Origin: Bacillota bacterium
GTDB taxonomy: Bacteria > Bacillota > Clostridia > Tissierellales > Sedimentibacteraceae
Direction: 5' to 3'
DNA: 15,702 bases
NCBI GenBank assembly: GCA_023416855.1
Contig: JAEZGU010000170.1
Coordinates: 1-15,702, forward strand
Below, piece after piece: positions 6,507 to 13,836 of this stretch. The notes under the pieces were generated by a model. That model was given only the letters and a program-made list of their open reading frames with translations. It did not search any database and had not been told where the DNA came from. The translations under genes and the position numbers were made by a program. Positions within the stretch are counted from its first letter, which is position 1; each line of letters begins with the position of its first letter.

Positions 6507-6782
6507 TTACTTAAATTTTGGAGCAACTTCAAATCCTCTTTTAAAAACCCCATTTTTATAATCAATTTCTGCTCCATTAATTGCTCCTACTAAATCTTCG
6601 GAAACAATTAAATCGAAACCATCAACGTTATATACTTTATCATTGCCTGATTGTTTCTCCGAAACAATGCCTAATTCGGCACCACATCAGGAATAACTTG
6701 TTATTGTTAATTTAATAGGTTGCTGATTTTCTTTTAATTCTGATAATTTTTCTTTTGCAATGTCTGTTAATTTAAAGTCCAT
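6507..6782 (-). CDS. HesB-like protein with in-frame UGA (putative selenoprotein), copy 1
   Basis: The frame runs from ATG 6782 (good AAAGGAG site) to TAA 6507, interrupted only by TGA at 6689-6687, codon 32. With Sec inserted it is 91 aa: LTDIAKEKLSEL, then TSYS-U-CGAELGIV, VYNVDGFDLIVSEDL and NGAEIDYKNGVFKRGFEV. The last block matches the EIDY-(x)-G-(x)-GF pattern of the HesB/IscA fold. The Sec-Cys pair sits where IscA-type proteins have their first conserved Cys; the C-terminal CxC is missing. This agrees with the HesB-related selenoprotein family (TIGR01911, from memory). It is the first gene of a three-gene operon with its own promoter. Clean codons on both sides of the TGA argue against decay. 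Activity would require selABCD elsewhere in the genome. Confidence 0.88.
6650..6668 (-). promoter_or_regulatory. SECIS-like hairpin in HesB-like copy 1
   Basis: On the transcribed strand, AUUGUUUC (6668-6661), loop GGA, GAAACAAU (6657-6650) make a perfect 8-bp stem. The loop begins 26 nt after the UGA and opens with GG, as in bacterial SECIS elements bound by SelB. The position is identical to that in copy 2. Confidence 0.78.
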
Positions 6783-6843
6783 ATTTATTCTCCTTTCATG
6801 TTTTATTTAGCTTTTCACCAAATAAATATATTATGTTTGTTTT

Positions 6844-6872
6844 ATTATTATTTTAATTCTATTAATTGTCAA
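6844..6872 (-). promoter_or_regulatory. Promoter of the HesB-like selenoprotein operon
   Basis: TTGACA (6872-6867) overlaps the last codons and stop of the upstream ABC ATPase gene. A 17-bp spacer and AATAAT (6849-6844, five of six) follow. I see no terminator between the ABC genes and this operon, so readthrough may add to expression. Confidence 0.7.
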
Positions 6873-7533
6873 GAAGCTTTTTTACTTCGCTTATATCATT
6901 ATATTCTAATATATCAATATAGTCAATAACTTTTGCAGGTTTTTCATTTAAAAAATATATATAGTCAGATAATGTAACTGCTTCATCTACATCATGAGTA
7001 ATAAATATAACTGTTCTTTTACTTTTGTTCCATAATTTTTTAAACAATAAAATCATTTCGCGCTTTAATTTCAGGTCAAGCCCTTTAAAAGGCTCATCTA
7101 AAATTAATACATTAGATGGAAAGGCAAATGCTCTTGCTAATGATACTCTTTGAGCCATGCCTCCGCTTAATTCATTGGGTTTGTAATTTTTATAATCTGT
7201 CAACTCAACCATATTAATATAATTATTAATGATATTTACCCTATTTTCATTATCATAAACATTTTTCAACACAAAGTCGATGTTATCATATACACTGTAC
7301 CAATCAAGCAATCGAGGCTCCTGAAATACATATGAATATGCAGCTTCTTTTGTTATATTAACAGATCCGCTATCTATTTCTATTAAATTGGCAGCTATGT
7401 TTGCAATAGTTGTTTTACCTACTCCTGATGGACCAAATAGACACGTAATTTTATTTTTTTTAAATGTTATATTAAAATCTTTTAGAATTTCTAAGTTATT
7501 GAAGCTTTTAGAAACATTTATAAATTCAATCAT
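6862..7533 (-). CDS. ABC transporter ATP-binding protein (NitT/TauT type)
   Basis: The 223-aa cytoplasmic ATPase powers the adjacent permease. All ABC motifs are intact: Walker A GPSGVGKTT (34-42), Q-loop Gln71 in VFQEPRLLDW, signature LSGGMAQR (122-129), Walker B VLILDEP (142-148), D-loop GLD (151-153) and H-loop His180 in ITHDVDEA. The QEPRLLPW-like Q-loop and ITHDVDEA are typical of the SsuB/TauB/NrtD group that imports sulfonates, nitrate, or thiamine and pyrimidine precursors. Start ATG 7533 overlaps the permease gene end by 8 bp, implying coupled translation. The substrate cannot be deduced. Confidence 0.93.
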   Translation of the reverse strand: MIEFINVSKSFNNLEILKDFNITFKKNKITCLFGPSGVGKTTIANIAANLIEIDSGSVNITKEAAYSYVFQEPRLLDWYSVYDNIDFVLKNVYDNENRVNIINNYINMVELTDYKNYKPNELSGGMAQRVSLARAFAFPSNVLILDEPFKGLDLKLKREMILLFKKLWNKSKRTVIFITHDVDEAVTLSDYIYFLNEKPAKVIDYIDILEYNDISEVKKLLDN

Positions 7534-8275
7534 ATTGACCTCGTTTAAATAGTATTTTTAATAATTTTTCAAACAAGATGCTAAGCATTATAATTATGAA
7601 TGTCCAAGCAAATAAATCAGGTATTTCAAGGTATACCTTTGAATCGTATAAAAATCTACCAATAGAATATTTAGGTAACGATAATACTTCAGCTGCAGAA
7701 GTTACTTTCCAACCTATACCTAAGGCAGAGATCATTCCTGCTTTTATATATGGTAGAGCAGAATAGAAATAAACAGATTTTATAATTCTGAGCTTATTAA
7801 TGTTGTAGACTTTACACATTTGTAATAGCTTTATATCTGTTGATTTAATACCACTTACAGTATTTGTCCAAATTATAGGGAAGCACATAAGAAATGCAAC
7901 GAATATTGGCACATTAGTATCTTTAAACCACATTATTGCAATAATTATTATTGACATAACAGGAACGGTTCTGACAATCCCAATTAAAGGGTTGAATAAA
8001 TCATATATAAATCTATTTATTCCACAAAAATAACCCAGTATGGTTCCTGCAACGAAAGAAATTATAAATCCGACTATTGTTCTATATGTACTGTAAAAAA
8101 TGGTTATGTAAGTATCGTATGACTTTAACAAGTCTATAATGGCATAAAACGTAGAAATAGGAGAAGGGAGGTAAATCTCTTGATCAATTATCAAGCTAAA
8201 TATCTCCCACATAAAAATCCAAAATATTGTTATTAATATTTTATTGTACTTATTCTGTAAAATAAAATCCTTCAT
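7526..8275 (-). CDS. ABC transporter permease (NitT/TauT type)
   Basis: The 249-aa integral membrane protein has about six hydrophobic helices, for example ILITIFWIFMWEIFSLII near the N-terminus, PVMSIIIIAIMWF and IFVAFLMCFPIIW mid-protein, and LFAWTFIIIMLSILFE at the end. The cytoplasmic EAA-like region runs through LPYIKAGMISALGIGWKVTS to AEVLSLPKYSIG, the usual BPD_transp_1 arrangement for SsuC-like permeases. The chosen start is ATG 8275 (MKDFILQNK), about 11 bases after GGAGG. A longer reading from 8335 would add 20 residues lying within the lipoprotein gene and lacks a good site. It overlaps the lipoprotein gene by 26 bp and the ATPase gene by 8 bp. Confidence 0.92.
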   Translation of the reverse strand: MKDFILQNKYNKILITIFWIFMWEIFSLIIDQEIYLPSPISTFYAIIDLLKSYDTYITIFYSTYRTIVGFIISFVAGTILGYFCGINRFIYDLFNPLIGIVRTVPVMSIIIIAIMWFKDTNVPIFVAFLMCFPIIWTNTVSGIKSTDIKLLQMCKVYNINKLRIIKSVYFYSALPYIKAGMISALGIGWKVTSAAEVLSLPKYSIGRFLYDSKVYLEIPDLFAWTFIIIMLSILFEKLLKILFKRGQYD

Positions 8276-9221
8276 CAGGTAGACTACCTCCCACAGAAGC
8301 AGGATTTGAATCGAATAAAATTTTATAAAAATCATTTAAGCCATTTTTAACATTCTCAGCAGGTTCGTATACAATTCCACAATAAGGAATGGCCTTTTCT
8401 ACGAGAGCTGCACTTGGCATTATTTCATTTTTTTCTACTAATAAAGAAGCATCTTTTGAATTATCTAAAACCCAATTTACAGAAGCTTCATATTGCTTTA
8501 AAAATTCAGCAACAAATTCCTTGTTGTTAATTGCAAATTCTTTATTTACAATTACTGCCCCTGTGTACAGCTGACTTTTATCAGCAGTTGTTGTTTTCCA
8601 TGCTTCATTTAAATCCACCAACAGTTTAATATTACTGTTTTTCATCATGGTTTGTGTTACAAAAGGCTGAGGAAGAAGTGCTACTTTTGTATCTTCTGCA
8701 ATAACTGATTGAGCCAATGTTGCATGGTCCATAGCGTAGTTTAATTCTACTTTGTCACTTATGTTGGTCTCCTTTAATAAGTAGTTCATAGCAAAATCAG
8801 AAGTGGAACCTTTTGCACTCATACCAAGAGTTTTACCTTCTAATTCATTAATTGATTGTATTTCATCAGTTCCTATGATGTACAAATTACCAATTGTATT
8901 TACAGCCATTAACTGTACTTTTCCTTCTGTTTTATTATAAAGAACAGATGCTAAATTAATAGGAACAGAGGATATTTGTATATCGCCGTTAATGATTTTT
9001 CCGGTTAATGCATCTGGTGCGCTTTCCGTCATATAGTTTACTGTATATTTATCTGAATTAAGAGCTTTTTCATCAATCATCTTTATCATACCAATTGAAG
9101 TAGGCCCTTTTAGTCCTGCTATTGTCACATTAATAGGTTCTGTTTTTACCGGTTCGGTGTTACCACAAGCGGTAGTTATCAATATTAATATTAATACCAA
9201 TAATAAACTTACTTTTTTCAT
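8250..9221 (-). CDS. ABC transporter substrate-binding lipoprotein (NMT1/SsuA-like)
   Basis: The 323-aa binding protein has a type II signal peptide: MKK, a Leu/Ile-rich core and a lipobox ITTAC with the lipidated Cys at 19. The mature part has the fold pattern of NMT1/SsuA/TauA proteins: INVTIAGLKGPTSIG near the start, DIQISSVPINLA, TLGMSAKGSTSDF, and VALLPQPFVTQTMM. Start ATG 9221 follows AAGGAGG with a rather long 12-nt spacer. It is the first gene of the importer and sits downstream of a small XRE regulator. No pathway gene that would fix the substrate (for example thi, ssu or tau genes) is adjacent, so the ligand remains unknown. Confidence 0.9.
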   Translation of the reverse strand: MKKVSLLLVLILILITTACGNTEPVKTEPINVTIAGLKGPTSIGMIKMIDEKALNSDKYTVNYMTESAPDALTGKIINGDIQISSVPINLASVLYNKTEGKVQLMAVNTIGNLYIIGTDEIQSINELEGKTLGMSAKGSTSDFAMNYLLKETNISDKVELNYAMDHATLAQSVIAEDTKVALLPQPFVTQTMMKNSNIKLLVDLNEAWKTTTADKSQLYTGAVIVNKEFAINNKEFVAEFLKQYEASVNWVLDNSKDASLLVEKNEIMPSAALVEKAIPYCGIVYEPAENVKNGLNDFYKILFDSNPASVGGSLPDEGFYFTE

Positions 9222-9285
9222 TTATTTTTTTGTCCTCCTTTATATCAGACATGTTAAAGTGTAAGTATATAATTAATGTTTATTG

Positions 9286-9474
9286 TTAATATAAATCTTC
9301 CTTTGAAATATTGAAGTAATTTGCAAAACTTGACAAATAAAAATCTGATGGCTTTTCTTCGTCTGTTTCATATAATTTTATTCTTTCTTTTGGAACATTC
9401 AGTGCAACACTCAGCTCTAATTTGGTTAAATCCTTATCTTTTCTGATTTGTCTTAATTTTTCACCTAATGTCAT
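9286..9474 (-). CDS. Small XRE-family helix-turn-helix regulator
   Basis: The 62-aa protein is essentially a single HTH_3 (Cro/CI) domain: MTLGEKLRQIRKDKDLTKLE, LSVALNVPKERIKLYE, then PSDFYLSSFANYFNISKEDL. The recognition helix falls at about residues 28-38. Start ATG 9474 follows GAGGTGAT. The stop is 64 bp before the start of the lipoprotein gene on the same strand, so it may be co-transcribed with and regulate the importer; this is inference. There is no ligand-binding domain, so it would act as a simple dimeric repressor or need a partner. Confidence 0.87.
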   Translation of the reverse strand: MTLGEKLRQIRKDKDLTKLELSVALNVPKERIKLYETDEEKPSDFYLSSFANYFNISKEDLY

Positions 9475-9511
9475 AATATCACCTCGATTTTTATTTTATC
9501 TATCAATTTAT

Positions 9512-9539
9512 ATTATATCAAAATAAATATTTAATACAA
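9512..9539 (-). promoter_or_regulatory. Promoter of the XRE gene and possibly the ABC operon
   Basis: The extended -10 TGATATAAT contains TATAAT (9517-9512), with TTGTAT (9539-9534) 16 bp upstream. It lies in the 118-bp gap after hydF, where I see no convincing terminator hairpin. Confidence 0.6.
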
Positions 9540-9592
9540 TAAAATCCATTGTAGAATCATAATGAAAGTAAAAAATATATTTTGTTGTTAAA

Positions 9593-10786
9593 TTAGTTTA
9601 TATTAAATACTTCAATGCAACGTTCTAAAATTCCTTGAATATAAGCCATTAAAACACCATAATTTGTTATATTGATACATTGATTTTGTGCACATTTTAT
9701 TCTATGCTTCATTTCTCTTTCGTTAAGGGTACAACCACCGCAATGAACAATTAATTTATATTTAGACAAGTCAGTTGGAAATTCTGTACCGCTTGTAAAC
9801 TCAAATATTATATTCTTTTTAGTGTAATTTAAAATGAGCTTTGGAAGTTTTACAGTTCCAATGTCTTCGCACTGGCGGTGATGTGTACAGCCTTCTGAAA
9901 TTAAAACTTTATCACCATCATTTAGAGAATCTATAGCATATGCACCTTTTATGGCTTCATCTAAATTACCTTTGTATCTTGAAAACAATATTGAGAAAGA
10001 TGTAAGCATTATGTCCTGTGGTGTATCTTTAGATACTTTAGCAAAAACCTGACTGTCGGTTATTACCAATCTTGGCTTTTTTCCAAGGCTTTCAAGAGTT
10101 TCTTTAAACTCGCTATCTTTTACAACTATAGCAACAGCATTAGCTTCTAATAAATCTCTGATAGTTTGTTGTTGTGGCAATATGAGTCTGCCTTTTGGTG
10201 CAGCTTTATCTATAGGAACAACCAATATCACAAAATCAGAAGGGTTTATTAAATCAGCTACTAATTTTTGTTTTTGTTCCTGACAATTTGCTTGTTTAGC
10301 AATTAGCTCTTTTAATTCATTGATATTTTTATTTGTTTTAGTGCTAATCCATAATAATTTTGTGTTACTTATTTTTGCTTTTTCATTTTCAAATAGGTCT
10401 TCTTTATTCATTACAATAATATAAGGAATATTCTTATCTTCAAATTTATTTATTAATGTTTCATCTTCTACAGATTTTCCGATTGTTCCGTCGATAACCA
10501 ATACTGCAATGTCAGTTCTGTTTAAAACTTCATAACTTTTATTTGTTCTTAAAACACCAAGCTCACCTTCGTCATCGATTCCAGGTGTATCTATAATAAC
10601 TACAGGTCCTAAAGGAAGTAGCTCCATAGTTTTATAGACAGGATCGGTGGTTGTTCCTTTTATGGGGGAAACAATTGCCGAGTATTGCCCTGTTATAGCA
10701 TTTATAACACTTGATTTTCCTGCATTTCTCTTTCCAAAAATTCCAATGTACGTTCTTTCAGATGATGGAGTGTTGTTTAAACTCAT
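9593..10786 (-). CDS. hydF: [FeFe]-hydrogenase H-cluster maturation GTPase HydF
   Basis: HydF is the scaffold that assembles the 2Fe subcluster and delivers it to apo-hydrogenase. The N-terminal Ras-like GTPase domain shows G1 GKRNAGKS (18-25), G3 DTPG and G4 NKED. The C-terminal part carries the family [4Fe-4S] motif CxH...HCxxC: C300, H302, then H348-C349 and C352, a 45-residue gap that fits HydF. The length (397 aa) is typical. Start ATG 10786 lies 20 bp after the hydG stop. It is the last gene of the TM1266-hydE-hydG-hydF operon. All three Cys ligands are present, so it should be functional. Confidence 0.96.
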   Translation of the reverse strand: MSLNNTPSSERTYIGIFGKRNAGKSSVINAITGQYSAIVSPIKGTTTDPVYKTMELLPLGPVVIIDTPGIDDEGELGVLRTNKSYEVLNRTDIAVLVIDGTIGKSVEDETLINKFEDKNIPYIIVMNKEDLFENEKAKISNTKLLWISTKTNKNINELKELIAKQANCQEQKQKLVADLINPSDFVILVVPIDKAAPKGRLILPQQQTIRDLLEANAVAIVVKDSEFKETLESLGKKPRLVITDSQVFAKVSKDTPQDIMLTSFSILFSRYKGNLDEAIKGAYAIDSLNDGDKVLISEGCTHHRQCEDIGTVKLPKLILNYTKKNIIFEFTSGTEFPTDLSKYKLIVHCGGCTLNEREMKHRIKCAQNQCINITNYGVLMAYIQGILERCIEVFNIN

Positions 10787-10806
10787 ACTTTGTTCCTTTC
10801 TTTATA

Positions 10807-12225
10807 CTAAAAGCGAAAATCTCTTATTCCGTTTTCTATATCTTGTAAGTTCTTTATTGCTATCTCTCTAACTTTTTCTTTAGGTACATTTAGAATTTCT
10901 TGTGATATTAAATTCTCACCGATTGCTTTTGTTTCTTCAGAAGCATAATCCTGTAAATATTCTTTCAAAGTCATCAATGCATTAGGATGACAACAATTTG
11001 ATATTTGTCCGCTTTTCAACAAACTCATAAAACGATCTCCGGTTCTTCCCTCCCTGTAGCAAGCAGTGCAGAATGATGGTATATATCCAATTTCCATCAA
11101 CCATCTAACTATATCATCAAGAGTTCTATTATCACTAACATCGAATTGCTCTGATTTTTCATTATCATGTTCTTCCTCAGCATATCCTCCAACACTTGTT
11201 TTTGAGCCTCCACTTATTTGAGATATACCAAAAGGCAACACTTTTTCACGACAGCTTTTACTTTCTCGAGTTGATATTATCATCCCTGTATAAGGAACTG
11301 AAATACGTATACAAGCAATTAATTTCTTAAATATTTCATCGTCAATACCTTTATCAAATGAATCAGCATCTATACCGTCAGCATGTTTTATTCGAGGAAC
11401 ACTGATTGTATGAGGACCAACTCCATGAGTAGCTTCAAGATGCTCTGCATGCATTAAGAGTCCTGTAAACTCATATCTGTATAATTCAAGCCCAAATAGC
11501 ACACCAAGGCCAACATCGTCAATACCTCCTTGCATAGCTCTGTCCATAGCTTCAGTGTGGTATGCATAGTTATGCTTTGGTCCTGTTGGGTGTAGCTTTT
11601 CATAAGATTCCTTATTATATGTCTCTTGAAACAATATATAAGTTCCTATTCCTGCTTCTTTTAGCTTTTTATAATTTTCTACTGTAGTGGCTGCTATATT
11701 TACATTTACACGCCTTATAGCACCATTTTTGTGTTTAATGCTGTAAATTGTATTTATGCATTCAAGTATATATTCGATAGGATTGTTTACAGGATCTTCG
11801 CCTGCCTCAAGTGCTAATCTTTTATGCCCCATATCTTGAAGAGCAATTACTTCTTTTTTTATATCTTCTTGTGACAGTTTTTTTCGTGTTATATGTTTGT
11901 TTTGATTGTGATAAGGACAATAAATACAGCCGTTCACACAATAATTAGATAGATATAGAGGAGCAAACATCACTATACGATTTCCGTAAAAATCCTTTTT
12001 TATTTGACTTGCAAGATCAAATATTTCTTGATTTTTTTCTTCGATAGTGCAATCTAATAATATCAATGCTTCTCTATGACTAAGTCCCTGTCGCTTCTTT
12101 GCTTTTTCTATTATTTTATCAATTAACTCTATATTATTTTTGTTCTTCTCTGAAAAATTTAATGATTCCAAAATTTCATCGTGACTAATAAATTCCTCAG
12201 CTTTTAATGATCTTACATTATACAT
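10807..12225 (-). CDS. hydG: [FeFe]-hydrogenase maturation radical SAM protein HydG
   Basis: HydG cleaves tyrosine to p-cresol, CO and cyanide and delivers Fe(CO)(CN) units for the H-cluster. The 472-aa protein has the radical-SAM motif CVNGCIYC (C96, C100, C103) and the C-terminal CX2CX22C motif (C386, C389, C412) that binds the second, five-iron cluster. The presence of both separates HydG from its relative ThiH, which lacks the C-terminal motif. RKKLSQEDIKKEV and the LALEAGEDP region are also HydG-like. Start ATG 12225 is 18 bp after hydE. Genes on both sides confirm the role. Confidence 0.96.
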   Translation of the reverse strand: MYNVRSLKAEEFISHDEILESLNFSEKNKNNIELIDKIIEKAKKRQGLSHREALILLDCTIEEKNQEIFDLASQIKKDFYGNRIVMFAPLYLSNYCVNGCIYCPYHNQNKHITRKKLSQEDIKKEVIALQDMGHKRLALEAGEDPVNNPIEYILECINTIYSIKHKNGAIRRVNVNIAATTVENYKKLKEAGIGTYILFQETYNKESYEKLHPTGPKHNYAYHTEAMDRAMQGGIDDVGLGVLFGLELYRYEFTGLLMHAEHLEATHGVGPHTISVPRIKHADGIDADSFDKGIDDEIFKKLIACIRISVPYTGMIISTRESKSCREKVLPFGISQISGGSKTSVGGYAEEEHDNEKSEQFDVSDNRTLDDIVRWLMEIGYIPSFCTACYREGRTGDRFMSLLKSGQISNCCHPNALMTLKEYLQDYASEETKAIGENLISQEILNVPKEKVREIAIKNLQDIENGIRDFRF

Positions 12226-12243
12226 AATATACCCCTCTTTTGA

Positions 12244-13290
12244 TTATATGGTTTCAGGCTTAAAATCTCCTCTTGATATTACTACATTGTATCCTATTTT
12301 TTTCATTCGGTTTTCCATACAATATCTGCATTCAGCAGCTTCGTCACCGGTACAAATTTTATTGTCATATAATAGGTATTTATCTCTAACATTAGTAGGA
12401 GATAAATTTGGCATAACCACATTTGCACCTGATAATATACCTTTTTCCCTTCCTTGAGGATCAATTGTTCCCAAAGCTGTAGTTGATGGTAATAATACAC
12501 TTGGTAACATAAGTCTTATTATTCCTATCAAAAACAGAGTGAGTTCACCATTGTCACCTTTAAATTCTCTAAAGGGTGTATCGTGATGAGGGATAAACGG
12601 TCCAATTCCTATCATTTCAGGTTTGAGCTCATTTATAAACAATAAATCATCAACCAAATTTTCAACAGTTTGATATGGAGACCCAACCATGAATCCTGAA
12701 CCAACCTGGTATCCTATTTCTTTCAAATTTTTCAAGCATTGTTTTCTGCTTGACAGGGAAAGTTCCTTGGGATGAAGTTTATTATAATGTTCCTCAGTAG
12801 CAGTTTCGTGACGTAGAAGGTATCTATCAGCTCCTGCATTAAAGTATGCTTTATAACTATTGTACGGCTTTTCGCCTATTGATAGCGTTAGTGCACAGTC
12901 AGGAAAACTTTGCTTTATTTCATATATTATTTCTATAAGCTTGTCATCTGTGAAAAAAGGGTCTTCGCCTCCTTGTAGCACAAAAGTTCTAAAACCAAGC
13001 TCGTGACCTGTCATACAACATTCAAGGATTTGTTCCTTTGTTAATCTGTATCTAACAGCATTTGTATTACTTCTTCTAATTCCGCAATAGTAACAGTCAT
13101 TTTTACAATAGTTTGTAAATTCTATTAAGCCCCTAAGGTAAATATCTTTATTATAATACTTATGCCTTATTGTCCTTGCCTTTTCAAATAAATAATCAGC
13201 TACTTCTGGTGTACGCCCTTCAATTAGTTGTATATATTCTTTTTTAGTGAGTTTTCGTTCTTTTTCAAGTTTATCAATTAAATTTTTCAT
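12244..13290 (-). CDS. hydE: [FeFe]-hydrogenase maturation radical SAM protein HydE
   Basis: HydE is a radical SAM enzyme that acts on the HydG product (an organometallic Fe-cysteine complex in current models) during 2Fe subcluster assembly. The 348-aa protein has CKNDCYYC at 62-69 (C62, C66, C69) and a TIM-barrel layout with LQGGEDPFF and GSGFMVGSPYQT segments. C313, C321 and C324 form the Cx7CxxC pattern for the accessory Fe-S cluster described in some HydE proteins. BioB and PylB are related families, but the context and the C-terminal motif favour HydE. Its start overlaps the end of the TM1266-like gene by 17 bp. Confidence 0.96.
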   Translation of the reverse strand: MKNLIDKLEKERKLTKKEYIQLIEGRTPEVADYLFEKARTIRHKYYNKDIYLRGLIEFTNYCKNDCYYCGIRRSNTNAVRYRLTKEQILECCMTGHELGFRTFVLQGGEDPFFTDDKLIEIIYEIKQSFPDCALTLSIGEKPYNSYKAYFNAGADRYLLRHETATEEHYNKLHPKELSLSSRKQCLKNLKEIGYQVGSGFMVGSPYQTVENLVDDLLFINELKPEMIGIGPFIPHHDTPFREFKGDNGELTLFLIGIIRLMLPSVLLPSTTALGTIDPQGREKGILSGANVVMPNLSPTNVRDKYLLYDNKICTGDEAAECRYCMENRMKKIGYNVVISRGDFKPETI

Positions 13291-13555
13291 TAGTACCTTC
13301 TTTAGTCTCTGTGACCTTCGAGTAAATTGTTTTTGTACTTACTCCGGGAAGCATTCCTAATTTTCCGGACAATGCACTTATTACATCCGGAGGAGCATCA
13401 AGAACAATGCTTATTATGTTTATGCTTTTTTTAGAATATGGTATTCCCATCCGCCCGATTACATATTGTCTGTTAATATGAAGTAATTCATTAATTTTCT
13501 CAACAGATTTAGTGTTTTCTACGATTATACCGATTAATGCAACTCTTGTATCCAT
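13274..13555 (-). CDS. TM1266-family iron-only hydrogenase system regulator
   Basis: The 93-aa ferredoxin-like/ACT-like small protein begins MDTRVALIGIIVEN and contains INRQYVIGRMGIPY and LDAPPDVISALSGKLGMLPGV. This is characteristic of the putative iron-only hydrogenase system regulator (TM1266 type) found next to hydEFG. The family resembles NikR/ACT ligand-binding domains without a DNA-binding part, so how it regulates is not established. The start is ATG 13555 with an AAAGGAT site; a longer reading from 13588 begins in front of that site and next to the leader terminator, and is rejected. It is the first gene of the operon, ends in TGA and overlaps hydE by 17 bp. Confidence 0.92.
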   Translation of the reverse strand: MDTRVALIGIIVENTKSVEKINELLHINRQYVIGRMGIPYSKKSINIISIVLDAPPDVISALSGKLGMLPGVSTKTIYSKVTETKEGTNEKFN

Positions 13556-13769
13556 GTTTAATCCTTTCTTCTTTAAATTTATAAACAAAAAACTGCGCAG
13601 TAAAATGGCGCAGTCTAAAATTGCTCTTCAACAGCCACTTTTACCTTAGAATTGTATAAAATCTTTAGTATTAGTGCAGTATTTTAAATAGATTTGTTGC
13701 AAGGAAAAACCTCAACAACTTATCAGTATATTCTACATACACATTATCAGATTGTTAATAAAATGTCAA
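13556..13769 (-). promoter_or_regulatory. hyd operon promoter and approximately 180-nt leader
   Basis: On the minus strand, TTGACA (13769-13764) is followed by GATAAT (13748-13743, 15-bp gap) or TAATGT (13746-13741, 17-bp gap). Transcription from near 13735 would make a leader of about 180 nt before the TM1266-like gene. It contains a hairpin TTGTTG-AGG...CCT-TG-CAACAA (about 13719-13695), an ACTGC word at 13680-13676 that could pair with the GCAGT arm of the terminator, and the terminator itself. I see no other gene in this stretch. The leader does not match a riboswitch class I can name. Confidence 0.6.
13587..13614 (-). terminator. Intrinsic terminator inside the hyd operon leader
   Basis: On the minus strand, ACTGCGC (13614-13608) and GCGCAGT (13598-13592) form a GC-rich 7-bp stem with a 9-nt loop, followed by five T (13591-13587). 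It lies downstream of the operon promoter and upstream of the first gene, so it can only act as an attenuator or end a short leader RNA. Confidence 0.82.
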
Positions 13770-13784
13770 ACATAATTTACTGTA

Positions 13785-13813
13785 TATACAATTTATTTTA
13801 TAGGTGCTATAAT
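13785..13813 (+). promoter_or_regulatory. Promoter of the GNAT gene
   Basis: TATACA (13785-13790), a 17-bp spacer and TATAAT (13808-13813) with a TGC extension (13805-13807). The predicted start near 13819 leaves almost no leader before the AAGGAGG at about 13822-13828, which fixes the start codon at 13837. Confidence 0.8.
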
Positions 13814-13836
13814 ATATGGAAAAGGAGGAAGCAAAT

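Noticed and set aside
6212..6782. Two TGA-interrupted frames taken as nonsense pseudogenes or as evidence that TGA encodes Trp
   Set aside because: Both TGAs fall at the same codon, each with a SECIS-like hairpin at the same distance and no other damage. TGA is used as a true stop in the window (TM1266-like gene, 13276-13274) and Trp is encoded by TGG throughout, so reassignment is unlikely.
7578..7766. Plus-strand 62-codon frame within the permease gene
   Set aside because: It is antisense to an intact permease and lacks a ribosome binding site or promoter; the same applies to the antisense frames in the lipoprotein, hydE and hydF genes.
13816..13836. Seven extra N-terminal residues of the GNAT protein
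   Set aside because: The ATG at 13816 sits at the predicted transcription start and its reading contains the ribosome binding site used by the ATG at 13837.
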